A DNA stretch of 49,881 bases from JAZRWQ01 sp045541395 (GTDB lineage Bacteria; Bacillota; Clostridia; Oscillospirales; UMGS1783), in assembly GCA_045541395.1 (NCBI GenBank), contig JAZQIZ010000020.1:1-49881 (forward strand). The letters run 5' to 3'. The notes beneath the pieces were generated by a model. It was not told the DNA's origin, searched no databases, and saw only the letters and a list, made by a program, of their open reading frames with translations. Shown piece by piece: positions 1 through 7,424 of this stretch. The translations under genes and the position numbers were made by a program. Position 1 is the stretch's first letter, and every line of letters starts with the position of its first letter.

Positions 1-140
1 TTAAAGAAATAATAGAATATCCCGATTTTATTATGCCGTCACCTATTAGGGGAAGAGATGATGAACCGGAAGACCTTACAATACCCTTCAGAACATATAA
101 TTTCACAATCCTGCCGCAGGACTACCCGCCTGCAAGCTGA
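1..140 (+). CDS. C-terminal end of an unrecognised protein (cut by window edge)
   Basis: An open frame enters from the left edge (first complete codon at base 3) and stops with TGA at 138-140, giving about 45 residues. The tail is rich in Pro and acidic residues (MPSPIRGRDDEPEDL, then ILPQDYPPAS). I do not recognise the family. It is convergent with the CAP-protein gene and shares the hairpin terminator at 181-209 with it. The call rests only on the open frame and the well placed terminator, so it is moderately supported. Confidence 0.45.
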   Translation, partial: KEIIEYPDFIMPSPIRGRDDEPEDLTIPFRTYNFTILPQDYPPAS

Positions 141-180
141 AAACAGAGCCGTTCTCAATACTCTAAAATATAAAATTTAA

Positions 181-209
181 AGAGCTTCCATTTTGGAAGC
201 TCTTTTTTT
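181..209. terminator. Bidirectional Rho-independent terminator
   Basis: A 9-bp inverted repeat (AGAGCTTCC / GGAAGCTCT) with a short loop is followed by a T-run on the plus strand and by a T-rich stretch on the minus strand. It lies between the convergent partial gene on the left and the CAP-domain gene on the right. Confidence 0.85.
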
Positions 210-1008
210 ATCCCATAAAGTTTTGCACCCATTTGTTACCGTCTACAGCAACGGAAATGTGGGTAAATTTCGGGTTAAGAATATTTTCTTTGTGGGAGGG
301 TGAGTTCATCCAACCGTCTACCGCCGCCTCAGGGGAGGTATAACCGGAGGCAATGTTTTCTCCTGCCGCCTTGTAGGTTATGCCCAGCTCATCAAAGACG
401 GTGGAGAAGGAGCTGCCGTCGGGCCTGTAATGCTCAAACACCTGCTTTATTTCCTCAAGGCGCCTGTCAGACACTCCCTGAAGCTTTTCGCTGTAAGCAA
501 GAGGCGCAACTCCCGCCGTTTCTCTTTGGGCATTTACCAGCTCAATTACCTTGGCTGCCCAAAGGGAGGTATCCAACTTTTCTTCAAGGCGGGGTATCTC
601 ACAGCTTTCAATATAGCCGCAATTTTTGCAAGCTCTTTCCTTAAGGCCTGCTGAGTCGTAGGTAGCCTCAACCTTTATTATATAATCGCCAAAAGCGTGA
701 CCGCCTAAGGAGGGCAAGACTTCCCTCTTTTTCTTGCCGCACTCACACTCCTTTATTTGCACGCCCTCCTCAAGGCAGGTGGCTTTACGCTCGCTTACAA
801 CCACCCAGCGATGACTGTGAGGATCAGGCAAAGGTGTGGGCTCATTTTCTGTTACCGGCTTACTTTCAGTTACAGGCTTGCTTTCAGTTACAGGCTTACT
901 TTCCGTTACAGGCTCCTCTTTTTTATCAAAGAGCCCAAGCCAGAAGGCGCCCCAGACCAACACCCCCATAAGAGCCAAAATGAGAAGGGCCAAAATAACC
1001 TTTTTCAT
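208..1008 (-). CDS. Membrane-anchored CAP/SCP-domain protein (YkwD-like)
   Basis: 266 aa, probably extracellular. The N-terminus is one hydrophobic anchor (about residues 4-27) without a lipobox Cys. It is followed by a linker with four PVTE-type hexapeptide repeats, then two short Cys/His motifs of the kind ATC..G....C.CG and H.F.....AT....G....C..CG that recur in clostridial secreted proteins. The C-terminal half (about 150-266) is a CAP domain: the VNAQRETAGV helix, HYRPDGSSF, AGENIASGYTSPE and the W-x-NSPSHKENIL signature. The substrate of such domains is unknown. ATG lies three bases after the galE stop, with only a weak SD (GGTGA), so translation is probably coupled to galE. It is the last gene of a likely MATE-galE-CAP operon. 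Confidence 0.85.
   Translation of the reverse strand: MKKVILALLILALMGVLVWGAFWLGLFDKKEEPVTESKPVTESKPVTESKPVTENEPTPLPDPHSHRWVVVSERKATCLEEGVQIKECECGKKKREVLPSLGGHAFGDYIIKVEATYDSAGLKERACKNCGYIESCEIPRLEEKLDTSLWAAKVIELVNAQRETAGVAPLAYSEKLQGVSDRRLEEIKQVFEHYRPDGSSFSTVFDELGITYKAAGENIASGYTSPEAAVDGWMNSPSHKENILNPKFTHISVAVDGNKWVQNFMG
841..912 (-). repeat. Four tandem 18-bp coding repeats (PVTESK linker)
   Basis: Four contiguous 18-bp units (841-858, 859-876, 877-894, 895-912) differ at a few positions and encode PVTESK three times and PVTENE once. They form the flexible linker of the CAP-domain protein. In-frame repeats like this commonly vary in number between strains by slippage. Confidence 0.9.
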
Positions 1009-1010
1009 AT

Positions 1011-2024
1011 TTATTCACCGTAACCGTCAGGGTTATTCTTTTGCCAGTTCCAGGCGTCGTTACACATATCCTCAAGGGTAAGCTGCGCTTCCCAACCTAA
1101 CTCTTCCTTTGCTTTCTGAGGGGAGCAATAGCAGCTGGCAATATCGCCCTTGCGCCTTTCAAGTATTTTATAAGGAAGGGGCCTGTTTACTGCCTTGGAA
1201 AAGGCCTCAAGCATCTGCAAAACAGAACTGCCCTTGCCGGTGCCTAAATTATAAATTTCAACCTTGGCGTTTTCAATGCTCTCAAGGGCCTTAAGATGCC
1301 CCTTTGCAAGATCCACCACGTGAATATAATCTCTCACGCCCGTGCCGTCGGGGGTATCGTAATCGTTGCCGAATACCCCAAGATATTCCCTCTTGCCAAT
1401 GGCGACCTGAGCAATATAAGGCATAAGGTTATTGGGAATACCCTTCGGGTCCTCACCGATAAGGCCGCTCTTATGGGCGCCGACAGGGTTAAAGTATCTT
1501 AAAAGAATTACCTTCCATTGGTTATCGGCGGTGTGAAGGTCCGTAAGTATCTGTTCTATCATCCATTTAGACCAGCCGTAAGGGTTAGTGCATACCCCCT
1601 TAGGGCAATCCTCCGTAATGGGAACAAAGGCAGGGTCAGAGTAAACCGTGGCAGAGGATGAGAAAATAATTTTCTTAACGTTTGCCTTTGCCATAGCTCT
1701 TACCAAAACGAGCGTGCCGTTAATGTTGTTATCGTAATATTCCATAGGCTTTTCAACCGATTCGCCAACCGCCTTTAGGCCCGCAAAGTGAATTACGGCA
1801 TCTATTTCTTCCTTTGCAAATATCTTATCAAGAAGCGCCTCGTCTCTTATATCGCCTTCATAAAAGGTGATCCTTTCCCCTGTTATTTTTTCAACCCTCT
1901 CCAAAGCCTTGGGGCTGGAGTTGTAAAGGTTATCTAAAACAATGACCTTGTGCCCCGCCTCAATAAGCTCCACACAGGTATGACTGCCAATATAGCCTGC
2001 GCCGCCGGTAACAAGTATTCTCAT
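1011..2024 (-). CDS. galE: UDP-glucose 4-epimerase GalE
   Basis: 337 aa, full length for the family. It interconverts UDP-glucose and UDP-galactose with bound NAD and is cytoplasmic. Visible signatures: the Rossmann loop GGAGYIGSH (residues 7-15), the substrate-binding Ser in SSSATVY (122-128), the catalytic YxxxK pair Tyr149 and Lys153 in NPYGWSK, and the C-terminal epimerase region containing RYFNPVGAH. SD AGGGGTG sits just before the ATG. It lies 20 bp downstream of the MATE gene and 2 bp upstream of the CAP gene, so the three are probably co-transcribed. A role in cell-surface sugar supply is plausible given the surface-protein neighbour. Confidence 0.95.
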   Translation of the reverse strand: MRILVTGGAGYIGSHTCVELIEAGHKVIVLDNLYNSSPKALERVEKITGERITFYEGDIRDEALLDKIFAKEEIDAVIHFAGLKAVGESVEKPMEYYDNNINGTLVLVRAMAKANVKKIIFSSSATVYSDPAFVPITEDCPKGVCTNPYGWSKWMIEQILTDLHTADNQWKVILLRYFNPVGAHKSGLIGEDPKGIPNNLMPYIAQVAIGKREYLGVFGNDYDTPDGTGVRDYIHVVDLAKGHLKALESIENAKVEIYNLGTGKGSSVLQMLEAFSKAVNRPLPYKILERRKGDIASCYCSPQKAKEELGWEAQLTLEDMCNDAWNWQKNNPDGYGE

Positions 2025-2044
2025 AAAAACACCCCTTTTATTAA

Positions 2045-3475
2045 TTAACAGTTTCGGCCTCTTTCTCTTAAAGCCCTAAGCTCCTTATAAAATTCCGGCA
2101 AAGCATCCTTGCCCTGCTTTGTAACCGGCTTTATCCACTTACAGCTTCGTGCGCGGAAAAACTCAAATATCAAACGGATTATCTCGTCCGTATACACAAA
2201 AGCGAATACCGCCAAAAACGGCAGCTGCCATATAAGCCCCGATGCCCAGGTAAGAGGAACGCTTATAATATATAAGCTCACTATCTCTAAAACCGTACCG
2301 AAAACAGGGTCTCCCCCTGCGCGGAAGCCTGTATTCATCATATAGTTGCAGGTACGTATGGTGCCCGCCGCCAGATAAATAAGCAGCATATATTTGCAAT
2401 ATTCCATTGCCTCGGCCCCTAAGCCGAAAAGTGCCAGTATCGGTTCGCCTATAATTACGAAGGTCAACACAATAACAAAGGTTATTGCAGGGCATAAGAT
2501 CGAATACCCTTTCAAATACCGGTAGCCGTTCATATGGCGCCCTGCGCCTATCTCCTTGCCTACAACCACCGAAGCCGCATCCGCAAGGCCGCCAAAGAAA
2601 GCAAATACAAACCCCTCAAGCACCCTGAATGCGGCCATAGCCGCTATGGCGCTTTCGGCCTGCCTGCCTATTACCATATTAATAAGCATCTGGCCTATGC
2701 CGTAAAAAGCTTCGTTACATAATATAGGAAAGCATTTTTTAAAGTAGGATCTGATAAACGAACCCTTGAAGCCGAATATATAGGAGGCCTTAAGCCTTAC
2801 CGAATTCTTATCCCTTAAAAGGAATATTATCAGCAATACCGTGCTTACGGCGCTGGAAGCAAGAGTGCCTACTGCCGCGCCGGCAGGGCCCATATGCGGA
2901 AAGCCCCAGTTACCGTTAATAAGCAGCCAGTTCAGGCAGAAATTCACCGCCAAAGAAACAATTGAGCAAAACAGCGGCGCCTTTACCCTCTCGGTGGAAC
3001 GCAGAAGAAAGCTTACTATAACGTTTGTTACTATCAAAGGATAACTAAAACCCACTATCTTCATATAGGGCGTTGCAATTTCAATTATATTCAGCTTGTC
3101 GGTGTAAATTGAAAGCAAAAGATCCGGGCGTATTAAGGTTACCGCCGAAAAAGCTATTGCCACCACCAACACGCAGGTAAGGGAAAACCCAAAGGTACGG
3201 TTAATACCCTTTTCGTCCTTAGCCCCCCAATATTGGGCAAAAAACAAAAGCGCGCCTCCCGCAAACCCGAAATACAGTGAGAAAAACAACGAGCTTATCT
3301 GAGAGCATATGCCTACAGCCGCCACCGCCAATTCTCCTTGGGTGCCTATCATAATGGTGTCTACCATAGAAGCCGTTGTATTAAGTAAATTCTGCAAAGC
3401 GATAGGCAAAGCAATAAGCCATACGCTGCTGAAAAAAGTCTTTAAGCTAAAAGCCCTTTTCCTTCCCAGTGCCAT
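2045..3475 (-). CDS. MATE-family multidrug/metabolite exporter
   Basis: About 476 aa and twelve hydrophobic segments. The N-terminal half has the MATE pattern PIALQNLLNT..MVDTIMIG and later AAVGICSQISSLFFSLYFGFAGG. These carriers export cationic compounds using an Na+ or H+ gradient; the substrate cannot be read from sequence. The open frame extends upstream to 3535, but the ATG at 3475 has a perfect GGAGG seven bases before it, and a promoter (3507-3535) lies over the longer N-terminus, so the shorter start is preferred. First gene of a likely operon with galE and the CAP protein. Confidence 0.9.
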   Translation of the reverse strand: MALGRKRAFSLKTFFSSVWLIALPIALQNLLNTTASMVDTIMIGTQGELAVAAVGICSQISSLFFSLYFGFAGGALLFFAQYWGAKDEKGINRTFGFSLTCVLVVAIAFSAVTLIRPDLLLSIYTDKLNIIEIATPYMKIVGFSYPLIVTNVIVSFLLRSTERVKAPLFCSIVSLAVNFCLNWLLINGNWGFPHMGPAGAAVGTLASSAVSTVLLIIFLLRDKNSVRLKASYIFGFKGSFIRSYFKKCFPILCNEAFYGIGQMLINMVIGRQAESAIAAMAAFRVLEGFVFAFFGGLADAASVVVGKEIGAGRHMNGYRYLKGYSILCPAITFVIVLTFVIIGEPILALFGLGAEAMEYCKYMLLIYLAAGTIRTCNYMMNTGFRAGGDPVFGTVLEIVSLYIISVPLTWASGLIWQLPFLAVFAFVYTDEIIRLIFEFFRARSCKWIKPVTKQGKDALPEFYKELRALRERGRNC

Positions 3476-3506
3476 AAAAAGCCTCCGTAAATTCATTCTG
3501 CCTTTT

Positions 3507-3535
3507 ATCATACCATACAAGCTTTGCTTTTGCAA
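3507..3535 (-). promoter_or_regulatory. Sigma-A-type promoter for the MATE-galE-CAP operon
   Basis: On the minus strand: -35 TTGCAA (3530-3535), 17-bp spacer, -10 TATGAT (3507-3512). Its position rules out the upstream in-frame starts of the MATE gene. Confidence 0.65.
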
Positions 3536-3580
3536 TCTGCCTTTGAATAATTTCCCCTTTAAGGGGCTGCGAAAAAATAA

Positions 3581-3610
3581 AAAAGGTAACAGCCTTGGCT
3601 GTTACCTTTT
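3581..3610. terminator. Terminator downstream of glyQS
   Basis: A 14-bp near-perfect inverted repeat (arm AAAAGGTAACAGCC) with a two-base centre and flanking A/T runs. It lies between the glyQS stop at 3623 and the MATE promoter and separates the two minus-strand operons. Confidence 0.85.
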
Positions 3611-3622
3611 ATTCTAAGGTCC

Positions 3623-5020
3623 TCAGAATTCTAAAGTGCCTCTTATAAAGTCTCTCAGCTGAGAAATAGGCATACGAACCTGTTCCATAGTATCGCGGTT
3701 ACGAACGGTTACAGTATTGAAGTTTTCTGCAGTTTCATCTTCAACAGTCTCGAAGTCAACGGTAATGCAGTAAGGAGTACCTATCTCATCCTGTCTGCGG
3801 TATCTCTTGCCTATGGAACCTGCTTCGTCAAAGTCAACCATAAATTCCTTGGCAAGCTCGTCTCTTATTTCAAGAGCCTTTTCGGAAAGCTTCTTGGAAA
3901 GAGGCAGAACTGCGCACTTAAAGGGAGCAAGAGCGGGATGCAAATGCATAACAACACGGGTGTCGTTCTTTTCGGCATCTACAACCTCTTCGTCGTAAGC
4001 TTCGCAAAGGAATGCAAGCGCAACTCTGTCGGCGCCTAAAGAAGGCTCAACTACGTAAGGAACGTAATGCTCGTTGGTTTCGGGATCAAAGTACTCTAAA
4101 GACTTGCCGCTGGCTTCCTGGTGACGGCCAAGGTCGTAATTGGTTCTGTCGGCAATGCCCCAAAGCTCACCCCAGCCGAAGGGGAACATAAATTCAATAT
4201 CGGTAGTTGCCTTGGAATAGAAGGAAAGCTCTTCTTTTTCGTGGTCACGCAGACGCATATTCTCTTCCTTAATGCCTAAGGATAAAAGGAAGTTCTTGCA
4301 GTAATCCTTCCAGTAGTAGAACCATTCAAGGTCGGTATCGGGCTTGCAGAAGAATTCAAGCTCCATCTGCTCAAACTCACGGGTGCGGAAGGTAAAGTTG
4401 CCGGGAGTAATTTCGTTTCTGAATGCCTTACCAACCTGGCAAACGCCGAAGGGCAGCTTTCTGCGGGTAGTGCGCTGAATGTTAGCATAGTTTACAAAGA
4501 TACCCTGAGCTGTTTCGGGGCGAAGGTAGGCTTCGTTTTTGGCATCCTCGGTAACACCTATAAAGGTTTTAAACATAAGGTTGAACTTGCGTATAGAGGT
4601 AAAATTCTTAGAGCCGCATTCAGGGCAAACAACGTTGTTTTCCTTAATATATTCCTCCATCTGCTCGAAGGTCATACCCTCAGCTCTGCCGCCAAGATCT
4701 TCAATAAGCTTGTCTGCACGGTGACGGGCGTGGCAATCCTTACAGTCCATCAGAGGGTCGGAAAAGCCGCCAACGTGACCGCTTGTAACCCAGGTCTGGG
4801 GATTCATAATAATTGCGGCGTCAAGCCCAACGTTATAACGGTTTTCCTGGACGAATTTTCTCCACCAGGCCTTCTTAACGTTGTTTTTGAATTCAACGCC
4901 TAAGGGGCCGTAATCCCAGGAGTTTGCAAGGCCGCCGTAAATTTCGCTGCCGGGATAAACATAGCCTCTGTTTTTGCAAAGGGCTATTATCTGGTCCATT
5001 GTCTTTTCAGAGTTCTTCAT
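3623..5020 (-). CDS. glyQS: Glycyl-tRNA synthetase, single-chain (alpha2) type
   Basis: 465 aa class II synthetase that charges tRNA-Gly in the cytoplasm. The N-terminus (residues 5-40) is the eukaryote/Gram-positive type: CKNRGYVYPGSEIYGG then SWDYGPLG. A zinc-like Cys set is present (CKDCHARH and CPECGSKNF). Class II motif 2 is seen around FRNEITPGNFTFRTREFEQME, split here as FRNEITP and RTREFEQME. Motif 3 is GADRVALAFL, and a C-terminal anticodon-binding domain starts near LHPALAPFKCAVLPL. The gene overlaps the ECF gene upstream by four bases (ATGA), so it is translationally coupled to a vitamin B6 salvage pair. No T-box leader precedes it. Confidence 0.97.
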   Translation of the reverse strand: MKNSEKTMDQIIALCKNRGYVYPGSEIYGGLANSWDYGPLGVEFKNNVKKAWWRKFVQENRYNVGLDAAIIMNPQTWVTSGHVGGFSDPLMDCKDCHARHRADKLIEDLGGRAEGMTFEQMEEYIKENNVVCPECGSKNFTSIRKFNLMFKTFIGVTEDAKNEAYLRPETAQGIFVNYANIQRTTRRKLPFGVCQVGKAFRNEITPGNFTFRTREFEQMELEFFCKPDTDLEWFYYWKDYCKNFLLSLGIKEENMRLRDHEKEELSFYSKATTDIEFMFPFGWGELWGIADRTNYDLGRHQEASGKSLEYFDPETNEHYVPYVVEPSLGADRVALAFLCEAYDEEVVDAEKNDTRVVMHLHPALAPFKCAVLPLSKKLSEKALEIRDELAKEFMVDFDEAGSIGKRYRRQDEIGTPYCITVDFETVEDETAENFNTVTVRNRDTMEQVRMPISQLRDFIRGTLEF

Positions 5021-5535
5021 TTTTTATGCTCCTTATATGAGTTATTCTTTATTTTAAATTTGTATTCCAGAACGTAGGCTGTGGCAGTGTAAAGTCCAAC
5101 CGACATTGCCGCCTGCAAAAGATTACCCGTTATAGATGCAATAGCCCCTCCAAGGCCGTAAAGCACCCAGTCGGTAAAAAAGTAAAGCACTGCGCCGCTT
5201 AAGCTTGCAATGGTAGCAGGCAGCCAATAGCGTACCCACTTTACCTTTGCTTTCCTGAAAGGCAAAAACCATAAAAGCAATATGGGCTTTATAATTAAGG
5301 TAAAGGGCGCATACTGAGCATATCCCGAAATAATATCAGCCAAAAAGCCTCCCAAAGCTGCTGCAGCCATGGCAAAGGGCGGCGGCAGGAAAATGCCGCA
5401 GGTGTAAATTACTGCGTCGCCTATATTTACGTAGCCGTTGACCGAGGGTATTTTTATAATAAAAATAGCCAGAAAGATCATAGCTGCCCATAAAGCGGCC
5501 ATTACAATGTAAATGAGTTTGGTTCTTTGCTTCAA
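5017..5535 (-). CDS. ECF transporter S component, probably for vitamin B6
   Basis: 172 aa integral membrane protein with about five to six hydrophobic segments. The segment YVNIGDAVIYTCGIFLPP and the following AAALGGFLADIISGYAQYAPFT resemble the substrate-binding S subunits of energy-coupling-factor transporters (DUF1393/PdxU-like). These need a shared EcfA-EcfA'-EcfT module, which is not in the window. The gene overlaps the upstream pyridoxal-kinase gene by four bases, which is the main reason for inferring a pyridoxine/pyridoxal/pyridoxamine substrate. It also overlaps glyQS downstream. Confidence 0.8.
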   Translation of the reverse strand: MKQRTKLIYIVMAALWAAMIFLAIFIIKIPSVNGYVNIGDAVIYTCGIFLPPPFAMAAAALGGFLADIISGYAQYAPFTLIIKPILLLWFLPFRKAKVKWVRYWLPATIASLSGAVLYFFTDWVLYGLGGAIASITGNLLQAAMSVGLYTATAYVLEYKFKIKNNSYKEHKK

Positions 5536-6350
5536 TTTGGTTCGCCTCCAAGTAAGGGCTCGAACATTATTCCGTGTTCGGGGCTGGAAGAGTTTTCGTA
5601 AGTGTATTCTATAGCGCGGCTAACGTAAGCCCCTGCCTTCTCAACCGCCGCCTTAAAGGAATTACCCTTTAAAACGTAGCCGCAAAGCAGTGAAGCAAAA
5701 AGATCGCCGCTGCCGTTTATATCAATATCAATATGGGCGCTCTCAAAAAGGGCCGTCTCCTCCTGAGAATATACCGCGTTTATAAATCCCCCTGAGTGAG
5801 GTATTCCCGTTATAACTATATTCTTTGCTCCAAGCTGATTTAATAAACGGAGCATCTTTTCAATTTCATCTTTTGCAAGATCCTCTTTCGGGTACGGCCT
5901 GTTTAATAAAATACAGGCCTCCGTAAGGTTGGGGGTTATAATATCTGCCTTGGCGCAAAGCCTTCGCATAGACTCACACATTTCCTTTGTGTAGGTCTTG
6001 TAAATAACACCCTCATCCCCCATTACCGGATCCACCAAAAACAGCGCATCACTATGCTCGTCTGCAAAGCGGGAAACAATGTCTATCTGGGCTTCGCTTC
6101 CTAAAAAACCCGAATAAACACAGTCAAACCCTATGCCCAGCTCCCGCCATTTAGCCGCATACTCATCCATAAAAGGAGTAAGATCCGCAAACGAATAAGC
6201 GTTAAAGCCCGTGTGCGCCGAAAGAAGAGCCGTAGGAAAGGGGCAGACCTGTATCCCAAAGGAGCTTATAACGGGTATGGCTACGGTCAGAGAGCATCGG
6301 CCAAAGCCGCTGATATCATTAATTGCGGCAACTCTTTTAATTTCAGCCAT
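5532..6350 (-). CDS. pdxK: Pyridoxal/pyridoxamine kinase (PdxK/PdxY family)
   Basis: 272 aa ribokinase-fold kinase that phosphorylates B6 vitamers with ATP, trapping them as PLP precursors. The N-terminus has the family pattern NDISGFGRCSLTVAIPV followed by ALLSAHTGF. DPVMGDEG lies near 107-114, and the anion-hole/catalytic motif is GSGD (213-216, Asp216), where most relatives have GTGD. First gene of a three-gene, overlapping operon with the ECF S subunit and glyQS. A promoter is visible upstream (6382-6410). Confidence 0.92.
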   Translation of the reverse strand: MAEIKRVAAINDISGFGRCSLTVAIPVISSFGIQVCPFPTALLSAHTGFNAYSFADLTPFMDEYAAKWRELGIGFDCVYSGFLGSEAQIDIVSRFADEHSDALFLVDPVMGDEGVIYKTYTKEMCESMRRLCAKADIITPNLTEACILLNRPYPKEDLAKDEIEKMLRLLNQLGAKNIVITGIPHSGGFINAVYSQEETALFESAHIDIDINGSGDLFASLLCGYVLKGNSFKAAVEKAGAYVSRAIEYTYENSSSPEHGIMFEPLLGGEPN

Positions 6351-6381
6351 AATAACTCCTCCCGTATTTCCATATTAAATT

Positions 6382-6410
6382 ATTTTACTATATTTATATA
6401 GGAAAATCAA
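6382..6410 (-). promoter_or_regulatory. Promoter of the pdxK-ECF-glyQS operon
   Basis: Minus strand: -35 TTGATT (6405-6410), 17-bp spacer, -10 TAAAAT (6382-6387), about 30 bp upstream of the pdxK ATG. Confidence 0.65.
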
Positions 6411-6469
6411 GAGCAAATCCCTTACCCTCACGGTCTCTTAAAAATTTTTTCAAGGTTTTAAATTAAAAC

Positions 6470-6498
6470 TTGAACAAAAGCCCCTTACATTATATAAT
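6470..6498 (+). promoter_or_regulatory. Promoter of the 84-aa membrane protein gene
   Basis: -35 TTGAAC (6470-6475), 17-bp spacer, perfect -10 TATAAT (6493-6498). It is divergent from the pdxK promoter. Confidence 0.75.
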
Positions 6499-6537
6499 AT
6501 ACGTGTATGAATCTGCAAACCGGAAAGGGGTGCAAAA

Positions 6538-6792
6538 ATGACAACCAAAAGAGTAATTCAGATCTGTATGCTGTGCCTTTGCGTAGTCCTCATTCTCATT
6601 GGCACAAACCCAAATTATAATAACGGCATTATCGTAACCGCAGGCCTCAGCGTTCTTGCCGCCGTTTGCGTCTGGAACGGTATTGATTATTTCACCCAAA
6701 AGAAAAAGCATCTGGGCGTCCTTATGCTTACCGCCGCCCTCGCCATCTTCTATATGGCCTTCAAGATGTTCATAGAGCCTATGTTAGGCTGA
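6538..6792 (+). CDS. Small three-helix membrane protein
   Basis: 84 aa with three hydrophobic stretches (about 8-22, 29-45 and 59-78) separated by a short QKKKH basic loop. I do not recognise a family or function. The gene is real by context: perfect -10 box, SD (GGAAAGGGG) before the ATG, and a strong terminator immediately after the stop. It stands alone as a monocistronic unit. Confidence 0.8.
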   Translation: MTTKRVIQICMLCLCVVLILIGTNPNYNNGIIVTAGLSVLAAVCVWNGIDYFTQKKKHLGVLMLTAALAIFYMAFKMFIEPMLG

Positions 6793-6794
6793 AA

Positions 6795-6829
6795 AAAGCT
6801 TGAGCAAATTGCTCAAGCTTTCTTTTTTA
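6795..6829 (+). terminator. Terminator after the small membrane protein
   Basis: A 13-bp inverted repeat (arm AAAGCTTGAGCAA) with a one-base centre, followed by a CTTTTTT run. It may also serve the convergent 43-aa gene from the minus strand. Confidence 0.85.
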
Positions 6830-6845
6830 CTTTTCCGTCGGTGGT

Positions 6846-6977
6846 TTAAGGGGTAATATCAGTCTGCTTTTGGGAAAGAAAGATCTCCTCACAGGATATC
6901 TGAGCCTCTTTAAGTTTTTCTATAATATCTGTTACCTCGTTAAAGAGCTTAAGGTAAGCTTCTTTGTAATTTTCCAT
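6846..6977 (-). CDS. 43-aa small acidic helical protein
   Basis: A 43-codon frame begins with ATG at 6977 preceded by a perfect GGAGG nine bases upstream and ends with TAA at 6846-6848. The peptide (MENYKEAYLKLFNEVTDIIE, then KLKEAQISCEEIFLSQKQ) is mostly amphipathic helix with heptad-like spacing. It suggests a small coiled-coil adaptor, but no function can be assigned. It is convergent with the 84-aa membrane protein and lies just upstream of the first T-box. The ribosome binding site is the best evidence that it is translated. Confidence 0.6.
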   Translation of the reverse strand: MENYKEAYLKLFNEVTDIIEKLKEAQISCEEIFLSQKQTDITP

Positions 6978-7080
6978 AAAAATTTGTCCTCCTTTGAATT
7001 ATTTGATTAGAATATATCACGTTTTGGGGGAGGATTTTGTCAAAGGCTGTCGGTTCACAAAAAAAATTTAAAAAAATATA

Positions 7081-7109
7081 TTGACAAACAAAATACATAG
7101 GTTTATAAT
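7081..7109 (+). promoter_or_regulatory. Promoter P1 (upstream of T-box 1)
   Basis: Consensus -35 TTGACA (7081-7086), 17-bp spacer and consensus -10 TATAAT (7104-7109). Transcription should start near 7116. Confidence 0.85.
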
Positions 7110-7115
7110 TATGTC

Positions 7116-7378
7116 AATCAAAAAAGGCTGTGACGAAGACGGCGAAACGCAAGCGGTTTTCAGAGAGTCGGCGGTTGGTGTGAGCCGATAATCGGGTGTT
7201 TTAAGCTATCACTTCCGAGCCGGAGGTCCGAAAAGTAAAATGAGTAGGCGCCTCCCGTGATTGCTGCGTAAATGCATAAGGCTTGTTGGAGCCTGAGGGG
7301 GCATCGTAAGGATGCAATTTGAGTGGTACCGCGGAAATTTATTTTCGTCTCAAAGCAAAGCTTTGAGGCGTTTTTTTT
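7116..7378 (+). promoter_or_regulatory. T-box riboswitch 1, specifier read as AUC (Ile)
   Basis: Stem I carries the AGAGAG bulge (about 7171-7176) and the GGTTGGTGTGA apical loop. The conserved T-box sequence GAGTGGTACCGCGG is at 7321-7334. The terminator is a 10-bp stem (7346-7355 with 7361-7370) followed by eight Ts. The specifier was found by aligning the lower stem (GAAG 7135-7138 with CTTC 7212-7215) to T-boxes 2 and 3 of this window, which puts the codon at 7208-7210, ATC. The antiterminator bulge TGGT would pair with an ACCA tRNA end, fitting an A discriminator as in tRNA-Ile. Uncharged tRNA-Ile would allow read-through into the ligase gene. A less likely reading is GCT (Ala) at 7205-7207. 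Confidence 0.85.
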
Positions 7379-7424
7379 GCTCTCAAAGTCCTCAGCCCAA
7401 AATTCAAATCAGGAGGAATGAAAA

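Noticed and set aside
841..912. Short repeats as a CRISPR-like array
   Set aside because: Contiguous 18-bp units without spacers, in frame within a coding linker.
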